Part shown: one piece after another, positions 26,684 through 34,828 of the stretch | Position numbering within the stretch: the stretch's first letter is position 1 | Layout: each line of letters begins with the position of its first letter | Assembly: GCA_028694105.1 (NCBI GenBank) | Contig: JAQUUC010000028.1 | Location: forward strand, 1-45,596 | Direction: 5' to 3' | Source of the DNA: Hespellia sp. | GTDB lineage: Bacteria > Bacillota > Clostridia > Lachnospirales > Lachnospiraceae | Length of the DNA: 45,596 bases | Notes under the pieces: generated by a model | Told to the model about the DNA's origin: nothing | Seen by the model: the letters and a program-made list of their open reading frames with translations, nothing else | Databases searched by the model: none | Position numbers and translations under genes: made by a program

Positions 26684-27805
26684 TTGAAAGTAGAAAAATT
26701 AGTGGAAATTATTGGCGCAGATTTTTATACCGGTGTGCCTGATTCGCAATTGAAAGCACTTTGTAATTATTTAATGAACACATATGGGATTGATCAAAAG
26801 CATCACGTCATTGCAGCCAATGAAGGAAATGCTACAGCACTGGCAGCCGGATATCATCTGGCTACAGGGAAAACACCTGTCGTGTATATGCAAAATAGTG
26901 GAGAGGGTAACATTGTCAATCCGGTTGCTTCACTCTTAAATGACGAGGTATATGCGATTCCCATGATTTTCGTTGTGGGATGGCGTGGAGAGCCGGGCTT
27001 ACATGATGAACCACAACACATCTATCAGGGTAAAGTGACCATTAAACTACTGGATGATATGGACATCAAATCATTTGCTATTGGAAAAGAAACAACAGAG
27101 GCGGAACTGATAGATGCCATGAAGAATTTCCGAACTGAACTGGAACAAGGAAAGAATGTTGCCTTCGTAATTCGCAAAGGTGCGATTACATATGATGAAA
27201 CGGTAGAATATAAAAATGACAATCAGATGGTTCGAGAGGAAATTATTTCGCATATTGTGCAAGTCTCCGGAGAAGATCCGATTATTTCTACAACAGGAAA
27301 AGCAAGTCGCGAATTGTTTGAGCTTAGAGAGACAAATAGGCAGAGTCACAAATATGATTTTCTGACGGTAGGTTCGATGGGGCATTCATCTTCCATCGCA
27401 TTAGGAATTGCTATCAAACAACCGAATACAAAAGTATGGTGTATTGATGGCGATGGAGCAGTACTCATGCATATGGGCGCGATGGCAGTTATGGGTGCTA
27501 ATAAGCCGAAAAATGTGATTCATGTTGTGATTAATAACGGCGCGCATGAAACGGTTGGTGGAATGCCGACGGTTGCAGGCAACATAGATATTGTCGGAGT
27601 TGCCAGAGCATGTGGATATCCAAATGCAGTCTCAGTCGACAGCTTTGATGCATTGGACAATGCGCTTGAGACGGCAAAAAACGTGGATGGATTAAGTATG
27701 ATCGAAGTAAAGTGTTCCATTGGTGCACGTGATGATCTTGGAAGACCGACAACAACTGCGAAAGAAAATAAAGAAACCTTCATGAATTATTTGAAATTGA
27801 TGTAG
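26684..27805 (+). CDS. Phosphonopyruvate decarboxylase
   Basis: 373 aa from TTG 26684, with AGGAGA 7 nt upstream and only 3 nt after the dehydrogenase. This thiamine-diphosphate enzyme decarboxylates phosphonopyruvate to phosphonoacetaldehyde, making the unfavourable PEP mutase step run forward. The N-terminus has FYTGVPDSQLKALCNYLMN and ANEGNATALAAGYHLATGK, with the ThDP-activating Glu. The substrate loop MQNSGEGNIVNPVASL and GWRGEPGLHDEPQH match the family. The C-terminal cofactor-binding GDG region is WCIDGDGAVLMHMGAMAV, followed by NNGAHETVGGMPT. The length is typical. Confidence 0.93.
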   Translation: MKVEKLVEIIGADFYTGVPDSQLKALCNYLMNTYGIDQKHHVIAANEGNATALAAGYHLATGKTPVVYMQNSGEGNIVNPVASLLNDEVYAIPMIFVVGWRGEPGLHDEPQHIYQGKVTIKLLDDMDIKSFAIGKETTEAELIDAMKNFRTELEQGKNVAFVIRKGAITYDETVEYKNDNQMVREEIISHIVQVSGEDPIISTTGKASRELFELRETNRQSHKYDFLTVGSMGHSSSIALGIAIKQPNTKVWCIDGDGAVLMHMGAMAVMGANKPKNVIHVVINNGAHETVGGMPTVAGNIDIVGVARACGYPNAVSVDSFDALDNALETAKNVDGLSMIEVKCSIGARDDLGRPTTTAKENKETFMNYLKLM

Positions 27806-27826
27806 GATTTTAGGAGAGAGATACGG

Positions 27827-30547
27827 ATGATAAACATTTTGTATTTGATTTTTATTGCACCAATCAAGACACTGCTTGAAATTGTCTTTTTACTTATGTA
27901 TCGTTTGGTTGGAAATGCTGGATTTGCAATTATTGCAGTGAGTCTGGTTGTAAATATATTGATTCTTCCGATGTATAAAAAGTCAGATAAGATACAGGAA
28001 GAAGAGCGGGCAAAACAAAAGAAGATGTCGCATTGGATTAAACATATTAAGAAATCGTTCAAGGGAGATGAACGATTCATGATGCTCAATGCGTATTATA
28101 AAGAACAGAACTATCAGCCACTTTCAGCGGTGAAAGGTTCGATGTCACTGTTTTTACAGATTCCGTTTTTCATTGCGGCATATAGCTATCTGTCGAACTT
28201 GTCGATACTGCAGGGGGCTTCTTTTGGCATCCTTCAGGACTTATCCAAGCCAGATCAGCTGATTCAGATTGGAAGTATCGGAATCAATGTTCTTCCGATT
28301 CTTATGACCTTGATCAACTGGATTTCGGGCGTGATTTATACCAAAGAAGCAGTGTTTAAAGAGAAAGCACAAGTCTTTTTGCTTGGGCTTGTATTTTTGG
28401 TATTTTTATATGATCGTCCAGCGGGACTTGTATTTTATTGGACGTTAAATAATGCATTTTCACTTATCAAGAACATCATTATGAAGGCGATGCCAAAATC
28501 TTATCACTTATCTGGAAAAATTGGTGCATTTTTCAAAGAAAAAATACCTACAGAAAAATTCGTTGCCCTGATGAGAATCGGTGGAAATGTAAAATCAGAG
28601 AAGAAAGCATCGGATCGTCCTATCTACATTTTATCAGCACTGGTGTGTGTATTGCTCTGGGGATTCATGATTCCTCTTTCTGTTATCAGTGCATCACCGG
28701 TAGAATTCGTTAATATGCAGGCGTATGTAAGTCCACTGCAGTACGTTGTAGATGCTGCAGCTCTCAGTGCAGGCATCTTTTTGGTGTGGGGATTTATATT
28801 CTTCTATATGGGAAGTGAGACAACGAAAGCCAGATGGGGATATGCATTATGTGCAATTTCTTCTTGCTTTCTAGTGAACTATATGTTCTTTGGACGTAAC
28901 TTCGGGACGCTTTCATCAGAATTGCAGTTTGGCTCGGATCCTTCCTATGGTGCACCTGAAATCGCATTAAATATCATGGTGAATATCATTTTGGTTTTTG
29001 CAATCTGGTTATTATTCAGATACAAAAAATATGTGGTGAAATATGTATTAGGTATTGTGATTGTGGGAGGAGTCGTACTTTCGATTGTTGGAATTGTGGA
29101 TGTGAATCAGTCTTTGGTTTCAGTGAAAGCTGCTTATGAAAAAGAAGTCGCGAAGGAAAAGGAGACACAATTCATAAAGTTAAGCAAAACAGGTCAAAAT
29201 GTTGTTGTAATTATGCTGGATCGTGCAATCGGAGAATATATCCCGTATATCATGGAGGAAAAACCGGAATTAAAAGAGGTATTTTCTGGATTCACCTATT
29301 TTCCAAACACAGTTTCTTTTGGAGCATTTACAAATTTCGGAACACCAAGCTTATATGGTGGATATGAATATACACCAGTGGAAATGAATGCGAGAGATCA
29401 GGAAAGCTTAAAGGACAAGCAGAACGAAGCGCTGTTGGTAATGCCTTCATTGATGTCTGAGAATGGTTATGATACGACGGTGGTTGATCCTCCATATGCA
29501 AATTACGAATGGTATTCGGATTTATCTATCTACGATGATTATGAAAATGTGACAGCATTGCACGCGGAAACAGGCAAATACATGGATCTGCTTTCGGAAG
29601 ATGACGAACAAGTATCTACTGTGAGACCGGATACTTTGAAACGTAATTTCTTTTTCTATAGTGTGTATAAAAGTGTTCCTTTATTTATACAGCCGGGGGT
29701 ATACGACGACGGAAATTATCTTGCTACTTCTAATAGTGCTGGCTCAGAATCTACAGCTACAGATGATGATTCAAAAGAGGATGTATTAACGAGCAAAAAA
29801 GCAGATACAATTCCAGAAACTTTCCTGGAATCCTATGCTGTACTAGGAAACCTGACAAAGGTAACAGGTGTCATGGAGGATGGAGACAATCAGTTCTTGC
29901 TTATGAGAAATTCTGTGACGCATGAGCCGGTTCCGTTGGAAGCACCGGACTATTCAATAACTGGAAGTATGCAGTATACAGGGAGCGAAGAACCACAAGT
30001 TGTGGACGGAAAAGTCATGAGGATGGATACAGAAGATCAGCAGAACCATTATGATACGAATATGCTGGCGATGTTGAAACTTGCAGAGTGGATTGAATAC
30101 CTCAAAGAAGAAGGTGTGTATGATAATACGAAAATCATTTTTGTTTCAGATCATGGACGTAACTTGGGTCAGTTTGAAAATGAGAGTATAGATGGATATG
30201 ATATTCAATGGGTGAATCCTCTTTTGATGATGAAAGATTTTAACACAGAGGGAGAGTTGTTAACGAACGAGACATTCATGACACAGGCGGATGTGCCAAC
30301 TTTAGTATGCAATGATGTGATCGAGGATCCGGTTAATCCGTTTACTGGAAATGCGATCAACAGTGCAGAGAAAACGGCTCATGATCAGATTATTACATTT
30401 TCAGAAAAGTATTCAACTACTACAAACAATGGAAATGTATTTGATACGAGTGATTCGCCGTGGTTCTCAGTTCATAATAATATTTTTGATTTGAACAATT
30501 GGACGAATCTGGGACAGGATTATTCGTTCGTGGGTGAAGGATACTAA
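27827..30547 (+). CDS. Membrane protein fusing a YidC/Oxa1-like domain to a sulfatase/alkaline-phosphatase-superfamily domain
   Basis: 906 aa, ATG 27827 behind AGGAGAGAG. Residues 1 to about 230 resemble the YidC/Oxa1 insertase core: a start-proximal helix, LVGNAGFAIIAVSLVVNILI, PMYKKSDKIQEEERAKQKKM and later PAGLVFYWTLNNAFSLIKNI. About six further hydrophobic segments follow (roughly 265-435). From about 455 is an extracytoplasmic phosphatase/sulfatase fold: NVVVIMLDRAIGEYIPYIME (metal Asp), a likely nucleophile Thr in FTNFGTPSLYGGYEYTP, and FVSDHGRNLGQF (metal Asp/His). Lipoteichoic acid synthases and phosphoethanolamine transferases share this fold. It sits between the phosphonate genes and the TagF-like gene, so it may place a phosphonate or phosphoalcohol on a surface polymer. 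That role is inference. Confidence 0.8.
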   Translation: MINILYLIFIAPIKTLLEIVFLLMYRLVGNAGFAIIAVSLVVNILILPMYKKSDKIQEEERAKQKKMSHWIKHIKKSFKGDERFMMLNAYYKEQNYQPLSAVKGSMSLFLQIPFFIAAYSYLSNLSILQGASFGILQDLSKPDQLIQIGSIGINVLPILMTLINWISGVIYTKEAVFKEKAQVFLLGLVFLVFLYDRPAGLVFYWTLNNAFSLIKNIIMKAMPKSYHLSGKIGAFFKEKIPTEKFVALMRIGGNVKSEKKASDRPIYILSALVCVLLWGFMIPLSVISASPVEFVNMQAYVSPLQYVVDAAALSAGIFLVWGFIFFYMGSETTKARWGYALCAISSCFLVNYMFFGRNFGTLSSELQFGSDPSYGAPEIALNIMVNIILVFAIWLLFRYKKYVVKYVLGIVIVGGVVLSIVGIVDVNQSLVSVKAAYEKEVAKEKETQFIKLSKTGQNVVVIMLDRAIGEYIPYIMEEKPELKEVFSGFTYFPNTVSFGAFTNFGTPSLYGGYEYTPVEMNARDQESLKDKQNEALLVMPSLMSENGYDTTVVDPPYANYEWYSDLSIYDDYENVTALHAETGKYMDLLSEDDEQVSTVRPDTLKRNFFFYSVYKSVPLFIQPGVYDDGNYLATSNSAGSESTATDDDSKEDVLTSKKADTIPETFLESYAVLGNLTKVTGVMEDGDNQFLLMRNSVTHEPVPLEAPDYSITGSMQYTGSEEPQVVDGKVMRMDTEDQQNHYDTNMLAMLKLAEWIEYLKEEGVYDNTKIIFVSDHGRNLGQFENESIDGYDIQWVNPLLMMKDFNTEGELLTNETFMTQADVPTLVCNDVIEDPVNPFTGNAINSAEKTAHDQIITFSEKYSTTTNNGNVFDTSDSPWFSVHNNIFDLNNWTNLGQDYSFVGEGY

Positions 30548-30563
30548 GAAGGGTGGAAAAACG

Positions 30564-32699
30564 ATGTTATTATTATATATAGATCCAGGAACTGGAAGCA
30601 TGTTGTTTTCTATCCTGATAGGGATTATTGGAAGTGTCTTTTTTCTGGCAAAGAAAGCATTCATAAAACTGAAATTCTTGTTTGCCGGAGGAAAGGTAAG
30701 TGATGTCAGCAATGAAAAAGTTCCATATCTGATTTTTAGCGATAGCAAAAGATATTGGAATGTCTTTAAACCTATTTGTGACGAGTTTGAAAAAAGACAA
30801 CAAAGAGTGAAGTTCTGTACGGCGTCAGAAGACGATGCGGCACTAAAAGAAGACTATAAATATGTAGACTGTGAATTTCTGGGAGAAGGGAATAAAGCAT
30901 TTGCAAAACTTAATTTAATGAGTGCTTCTGTATGTCTGTCAACAACACCTGGTTTAGATGTATACCAGTGGAAAAGATCAAAGAATATTGACTGGTATGC
31001 ACATACGTTTCATAGTATTGACGAGGGCCTTGGATATCGTATGTTTGGCCTTGACTTTTATGATGCGGTATTAATGTCAGGAACGTTTCAGGAAAGATAT
31101 ATACGAACCATAGAAGAGATGCGTGGATTGAAAGAAAAAGAGCTCAGTGTTGTTGGTATTACATACATGGATGAACTGAAAAAGAAAGCTCTGACATATA
31201 AGACCTCATCAAAAAAGGATGATTTCACAGTGCTTTTGGCTCCATCGTGGGGACCAAGTGCTATTCTCAGTGTTTTTGGCGAAAAGATTATCGATGCACT
31301 TTTGGATACAGGATATCAGATTGTTGTGCGACCACATCCTCAGTCTGTTACGGCTGAGAAAGATATTTTGGAATCACTTCAGGAAAAGTATAAAGAGAAT
31401 GACAGAGTGAAGTGGAACTTTGATAATGATAACTTCCGGGCGATGTATGATTCGGATATTCTAATCACTGATTTTTCAGGCATCATTTTCGATTATGCAT
31501 TTGTACTGGATAAACCGGTACTTTATGCGGACACACATTTCGATGCATCTATTTATGATGCAGCATGGCTGGATGAAAAGCGATGGAGATTTACGGTGCT
31601 CGATAAGCTTGGCAAACAATTGAAAGAAGAAGAGTTTCCAGATTTAAAGAGTATCATCGCTGATTTGGTTACGAATGAGTCTTATCAGAAAGGCAGGCAG
31701 GAGGTCCGGGCTGAAGCCTGGCAATATGAGGATCATGCAGCAGAAAAGATTGTTGACTATATGATGGAAAAATATGCGGAATTGAATGGAGAACAATATA
31801 TGCCGAATAAAGAGGAAGAATCATATACACCGGCTTTTGAAGATGACTATGTGGCGAACAGAAAAGAAACAGAAAGAAATAGGGATGAGAACAATTGGGG
31901 GTTTGATGAGGCAATCGAAGCATTCAAGGAGTTTGATGCGCAGCATAGACCTGATGAACATATTAAATTAGAAAATATACAGAGTCCAGTCAAAGAGACC
32001 CATGAGGAAGTTACTTTTGAAAACAAAAACCTAGATGAGAGCTTGAGTAAGCAAAAACAGAAATTAATTATAGCGGCAGCAGTGTTGGCAATCGTAGCGA
32101 TTATTGAAATCATAGCGGCAGTACTGCTTGTGCAAAAGCAAAATCAAAAGAGTGAAGAAGTTCAAAAGCCAGTGGTGGTTGCGGAAGAGGATACGGCCGG
32201 ACCACAGGTGAGGGTGAATGAGTCGATTCAGGTAATGGCAGGCGAAACATTTACATCCGAATTGGTAATTACAGAGATGACAGATGATTCAGAAATTCAA
32301 AGCATTTCATTCAGAGAATATGAAACCGGTGAAGGTGTACTGGGTGAAGATGGTATTGTAACACCGGCATCCGGGATGTATGACGCAGTTGGACAATATA
32401 CGAATGCCGTGATTGTGACAGATACAGAAGGAAATGTTACGGAACAGGAATTCGTCGTAAGTGTCATCGACAATGTCTGGTGGAGCACGCAGGGGGTTAG
32501 CGATAAGACTTACACAGTTGGTTCTGCGGATGTGAATTTTATGGATGGAATCACGTGGAATGAAAATATCATGGAAGTGACTTGCGATGCATCACAGGTG
32601 GATTTGAATGTTGTTGGACAATATCCGCTGATTTATAATGTGGTTGCATGGGATGGTACTGCCAGGAGTTGGACAGTGACGGCAAATGTAGTGGAATAG
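30564..32699 (+). CDS. TagF/CDP-glycerol glycerophosphotransferase-like protein with C-terminal membrane segment and Ig-like tail
   Basis: 711 aa from ATG 30564 (GGGTGG 7 nt upstream), 16 nt after the previous gene; a GTG at 30534 would overlap it. An N-terminal membrane helix follows the YIDPGTGSML motif. Residues about 50-400 resemble the polymerase family using CMP-activated alcohols: STTPGLDVYQWKRSKNIDWY, VLLAPSWGPSAILSVFG, VVRPHPQSV, and DILITDFSGIIFDYAFVLDK with KPVLYAD. A charged linker leads to a second helix (IIAAAVLAIVAIIEIIAAVL, near 500) and then two beta-rich Ig-like segments (about 540-711), probably outside the cell. The usual family proteins lack this tail. It may use a CMP-phosphonate made by the first gene of the operon; this is inference. 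Confidence 0.82.
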   Translation: MLLLYIDPGTGSMLFSILIGIIGSVFFLAKKAFIKLKFLFAGGKVSDVSNEKVPYLIFSDSKRYWNVFKPICDEFEKRQQRVKFCTASEDDAALKEDYKYVDCEFLGEGNKAFAKLNLMSASVCLSTTPGLDVYQWKRSKNIDWYAHTFHSIDEGLGYRMFGLDFYDAVLMSGTFQERYIRTIEEMRGLKEKELSVVGITYMDELKKKALTYKTSSKKDDFTVLLAPSWGPSAILSVFGEKIIDALLDTGYQIVVRPHPQSVTAEKDILESLQEKYKENDRVKWNFDNDNFRAMYDSDILITDFSGIIFDYAFVLDKPVLYADTHFDASIYDAAWLDEKRWRFTVLDKLGKQLKEEEFPDLKSIIADLVTNESYQKGRQEVRAEAWQYEDHAAEKIVDYMMEKYAELNGEQYMPNKEEESYTPAFEDDYVANRKETERNRDENNWGFDEAIEAFKEFDAQHRPDEHIKLENIQSPVKETHEEVTFENKNLDESLSKQKQKLIIAAAVLAIVAIIEIIAAVLLVQKQNQKSEEVQKPVVVAEEDTAGPQVRVNESIQVMAGETFTSELVITEMTDDSEIQSISFREYETGEGVLGEDGIVTPASGMYDAVGQYTNAVIVTDTEGNVTEQEFVVSVIDNVWWSTQGVSDKTYTVGSADVNFMDGITWNENIMEVTCDASQVDLNVVGQYPLIYNVVAWDGTARSWTVTANVVE

Positions 32700-32760
32700 A
32701 GATGTTTATAAGAGACTAGGAACTTCAAAGGGAGGAACAGTAATCTGAAGAAGTAAAAAA

Positions 32761-32874
32761 TCAGCCGGTATGGACCAGCTTTTTAATCGCCCGCTCCTGT
32801 TCGATATCGTTTATCTGCTGATCATATTCGGTTGTGCATTTTATGATGCAATATAATACAAAAATCAAAATCAA
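32761..32874 (-). CDS. Candidate small membrane peptide (37 aa), copy 2
   Basis: Identical in sequence to the 23105-23218 ORF: TTG start at 32874 with GGAGG 8 nt upstream, and TGA at the complement of 32761-32763. It has a hydrophobic N-terminus and a charged helical C-terminus. The only differences from copy 1 lie outside the ORF, in the leader. Confidence 0.5.
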   Translation of the reverse strand: MILIFVLYCIIKCTTEYDQQINDIEQERAIKKLVHTG

Positions 32875-32878
32875 AGTG

Positions 32879-32935
32879 AAAACCTCCTTCGGACATGTTA
32901 TAGTATATAGTATGCCAAAAGAGAGGTTTTTATTA
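32879..32935 (+). terminator. Hairpin with T-rich flank in repeat copy 2, after the phosphonate operon
   Basis: AAAACCTC (32879-32886) pairs with GAGGTTTT (32923-32930), followed by TATTATT. Its place after the last operon gene fits a terminator; the loop is 7 nt longer than in copy 1. Confidence 0.45.
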
Positions 32936-32963
32936 TTATAAATGAAAGATGAGGGGCTTGGAT

Positions 32964-33455
32964 TTGCGAAAAAGAAGAGTTATGACAGCTATTCTGTGGG
33001 GAGGATTGGTAATATGGCTGGGAATAATATATTATTTTTCCACACAGAATGGAGAGCAGACAGCTGCAACCGGAATGCTCTGGGCGAAAAAATTATCTGT
33101 AATTGTATATGAGAACCCATCGGACGCTCAGATTGCAGATTTTCATATGATACTGCGAAAATCTGCACATTTGTTTTTGTTCTCATTGCTTGGGAGCATA
33201 ACGACTTGGATATCAGCGGTTACATTTCCGAAGGCAAAGGGGATTCTGCGGGCGGGGTATCTTTTTTTTGCGGTGTGTCTGACGGTTGGATGTGGTTATT
33301 TTGATGAATGGCATAAGCAGTTTATTAGTGGAAGGCACTTTGATCATGCGGAGACATTACTTAATATGAAAGCCGGAATTGCAGGAGTAATATTTGCTGT
33401 CGCGGTGATTGCAGTGTGCCGAGTGGTAAGGTATTGTATGGAGGAAGAAGCGTGA
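32964..33455 (+). CDS. VanZ-like family membrane protein
   Basis: About 163 aa from TTG 32964, with GAGGGG about 8-9 nt upstream; ATG 32949 is in frame but has no ribosome site. Four hydrophobic segments are present. Family marks are IYYFSTQNGEQTA in the first loop, RKSAHLFLFSLLGS, and the conserved acidic/aromatic GYFDEWHKQFISGRHF. VanZ confers low-level teicoplanin resistance in enterococci; most chromosomal relatives are of unknown function and probably act on the cell envelope. It begins right after repeat copy 2, so its original promoter may have been displaced. Confidence 0.85.
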   Translation: MRKRRVMTAILWGGLVIWLGIIYYFSTQNGEQTAATGMLWAKKLSVIVYENPSDAQIADFHMILRKSAHLFLFSLLGSITTWISAVTFPKAKGILRAGYLFFAVCLTVGCGYFDEWHKQFISGRHFDHAETLLNMKAGIAGVIFAVAVIAVCRVVRYCMEEEA

Positions 33456-33480
33456 AAAGCGATTGCAGGGTATTCAGCAG

Positions 33481-33711
33481 TTACTTTTTCTTCGGTGGAT
33501 AGGGTGTTTTTTGCGCAGTAAGGCCCAGCAGATAATCGACACTGACAGAGTGGAAATCTGCAAGTTCAATGAGAATTTCTGTTGGAATGTAATGATCTCC
33601 ATTTTCATATCTCGAATATGTGCGTTGAGTGATACAGAGCCGTTCTGCCATATATGCCTGTGTTAAGTCTTTATCTTCACGAAGGTTGCGGATATTCTGA
33701 TATTTTTTCAT
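33481..33711 (-). CDS. Xre/Cro-type helix-turn-helix regulator
   Basis: 76 aa from ATG 33711 (AGAGGTG about 8 nt upstream); GTG 33720 adds three residues. Almost the whole protein is a Cro/C1-type domain: MKKYQNIRNLREDKDLTQAY, MAERLCITQRTYSRYENG, and IPTEILIELADFHSVSVDYL. The C-terminus is a short basic tail. It is divergent from the CsbB-like gene at 33890. A dyad TGCAAC-N5-GTTGCA (33754-33770) in front of its own start suggests autoregulation, and possibly control of the divergent surface genes. Confidence 0.85.
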   Translation of the reverse strand: MKKYQNIRNLREDKDLTQAYMAERLCITQRTYSRYENGDHYIPTEILIELADFHSVSVDYLLGLTAQKTPYPPKKK

Positions 33712-33753
33712 TTGTGTCACCTCTTGTTCTATTTTTTATCAGTATAAATAAGA

Positions 33754-33770
33754 TGCAACGAAATGTTGCA
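33754..33770. promoter_or_regulatory. Candidate operator of the Xre regulator
   Basis: A perfect dyad TGCAAC-GAAAT-GTTGCA. It overlaps the expected -35/spacer of the minus-strand promoter, whose -10 would be a TATACT (complement of about 33742-33747). Confidence 0.45.
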
Positions 33771-33825
33771 GAGTAGACTGAAACGGTCTAAAAATGGTGA
33801 GCATTGAAAATTATGTCTTTGTTAC

Positions 33826-33853
33826 TTGCAAAATAATGAGCAATATGTATACT
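33826..33853 (+). promoter_or_regulatory. Promoter of the CsbB-like gene
   Basis: TTGCAA (33826-33831), a 16-bp spacer and TATACT (33848-33853), 36 bp before the start codon at 33890. Confidence 0.55.
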
Positions 33854-33889
33854 TAAAAGGATAGTAATAGAAAACTGGGGAGAAAATAT

Positions 33890-34810
33890 ATGCAAAAATT
33901 ATCAATTATCGTACCGTGCTATAACGAATCGGATACGGTGGAAGTGTTTTACGAAGAACTGACAAAGGTGGAACAGACCATAGAAGACATGGAGTTTGAA
34001 CTTATCTTTGTAAATGATGGTTCCAAAGACGATACCTTTGAGATTCTGGAGCGGATGCATCAGAATGGGTGCGGTCTGAAGGCGTATTCATTTTCAAGGA
34101 ATTTTGGGAAAGAAGCCGCGATGTTTGCAGGGCTGCATAAGGCAACCGGAGACTGCTGCATCGTAATGGATGCGGATCTGCAGCATCCGCCGGCGGTGAT
34201 ACCAAAGATGGTAGAGCTGTGGCGGCAGGGATATGAAGTCGTGGAGGGAACGAAAATCGACCGGGGAAAAGAGTCGGTGGCACACAAATTATTTGCGAAA
34301 ATGTTCTATTCACTGATGAATAAATGTATGGGAATGGATATGTCGAACAGTTCGGACTTTAAATTACTGGACAGGAAGGTCATTGACATTCTCTGTGCGT
34401 TAAAGGAACGAAATACATTTTTCCGTGCACTTTCCTTCTGGGTTGGTTTTCGATCGACCATAGTAGAGTATGAGACGCAGGAAAGAATTGCAGGCTCGTC
34501 AAAGTGGTCTTACTTCTCACTTATTAAATATGCGCTGAGTAATGTAGTATCGTTTACTTTTTGGCCATTGTATCTGATTAATGTTATCGGAGCAGTACTT
34601 CTTGTTGTCGGAGCCGGAATGGGAATTGATGCGGTCATCTCGTTTTTTCGCGGACATGCCATTGACGGTTATCCGTCTCTGGTGATTCTGATGTGGCTTG
34701 CAACGGGTGGAATTATGTCGGCACTTGGAATTATAGGAATTTATATTGCAAAGATTTATGATGAGTTAAAGGCAAGACCGCAGTACATTATTGACGGTGT
34801 GATTGAGTGA
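33890..34810 (+). CDS. Family 2 glycosyltransferase, CsbB/GtrB-like (undecaprenyl-phosphate glycosyltransferase)
   Basis: 306 aa, ATG 33890 behind GGGGAGA. GT-A domain: LSIIVPCYNESDTVEVFYEE, FVNDGSKDDTFEIL, FSRNFGKEAAMFAGLHKATG, and the DxD in VMDADLQHPP. The later SSDFKLLDRKVIDIL and AGSSKWSYFSLIKYALSNVV are typical of polyprenyl-phosphate glycosyltransferases. Two C-terminal membrane helices (about 230-255 and 265-290) complete the DPM1/GtrB type. In Bacillus subtilis CsbB makes undecaprenyl-phosphate-GlcNAc for YfhO. A YfhO-like gene lies two genes downstream, on the opposite strand, supporting the same pairing here. Confidence 0.9.
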   Translation: MQKLSIIVPCYNESDTVEVFYEELTKVEQTIEDMEFELIFVNDGSKDDTFEILERMHQNGCGLKAYSFSRNFGKEAAMFAGLHKATGDCCIVMDADLQHPPAVIPKMVELWRQGYEVVEGTKIDRGKESVAHKLFAKMFYSLMNKCMGMDMSNSSDFKLLDRKVIDILCALKERNTFFRALSFWVGFRSTIVEYETQERIAGSSKWSYFSLIKYALSNVVSFTFWPLYLINVIGAVLLVVGAGMGIDAVISFFRGHAIDGYPSLVILMWLATGGIMSALGIIGIYIAKIYDELKARPQYIIDGVIE

Positions 34811-34828
34811 AAAATGGAGATATAAAAG

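Larger units (their letters stand above)
32750..32941. repeat. Long direct repeat, copy 2 (192 bp)
   Basis: Second copy of 23094-23278, same orientation, with an extra 7-bp ATAGTAT tandem and one substitution. It lies just after the TagF-like gene and ends 22 bp before the VanZ-like start. Upstream, GGGAGGAACAG (32730-32740) is followed by only a few codons to GAAGTAA, as if a gene body had been deleted. Confidence 0.9.
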
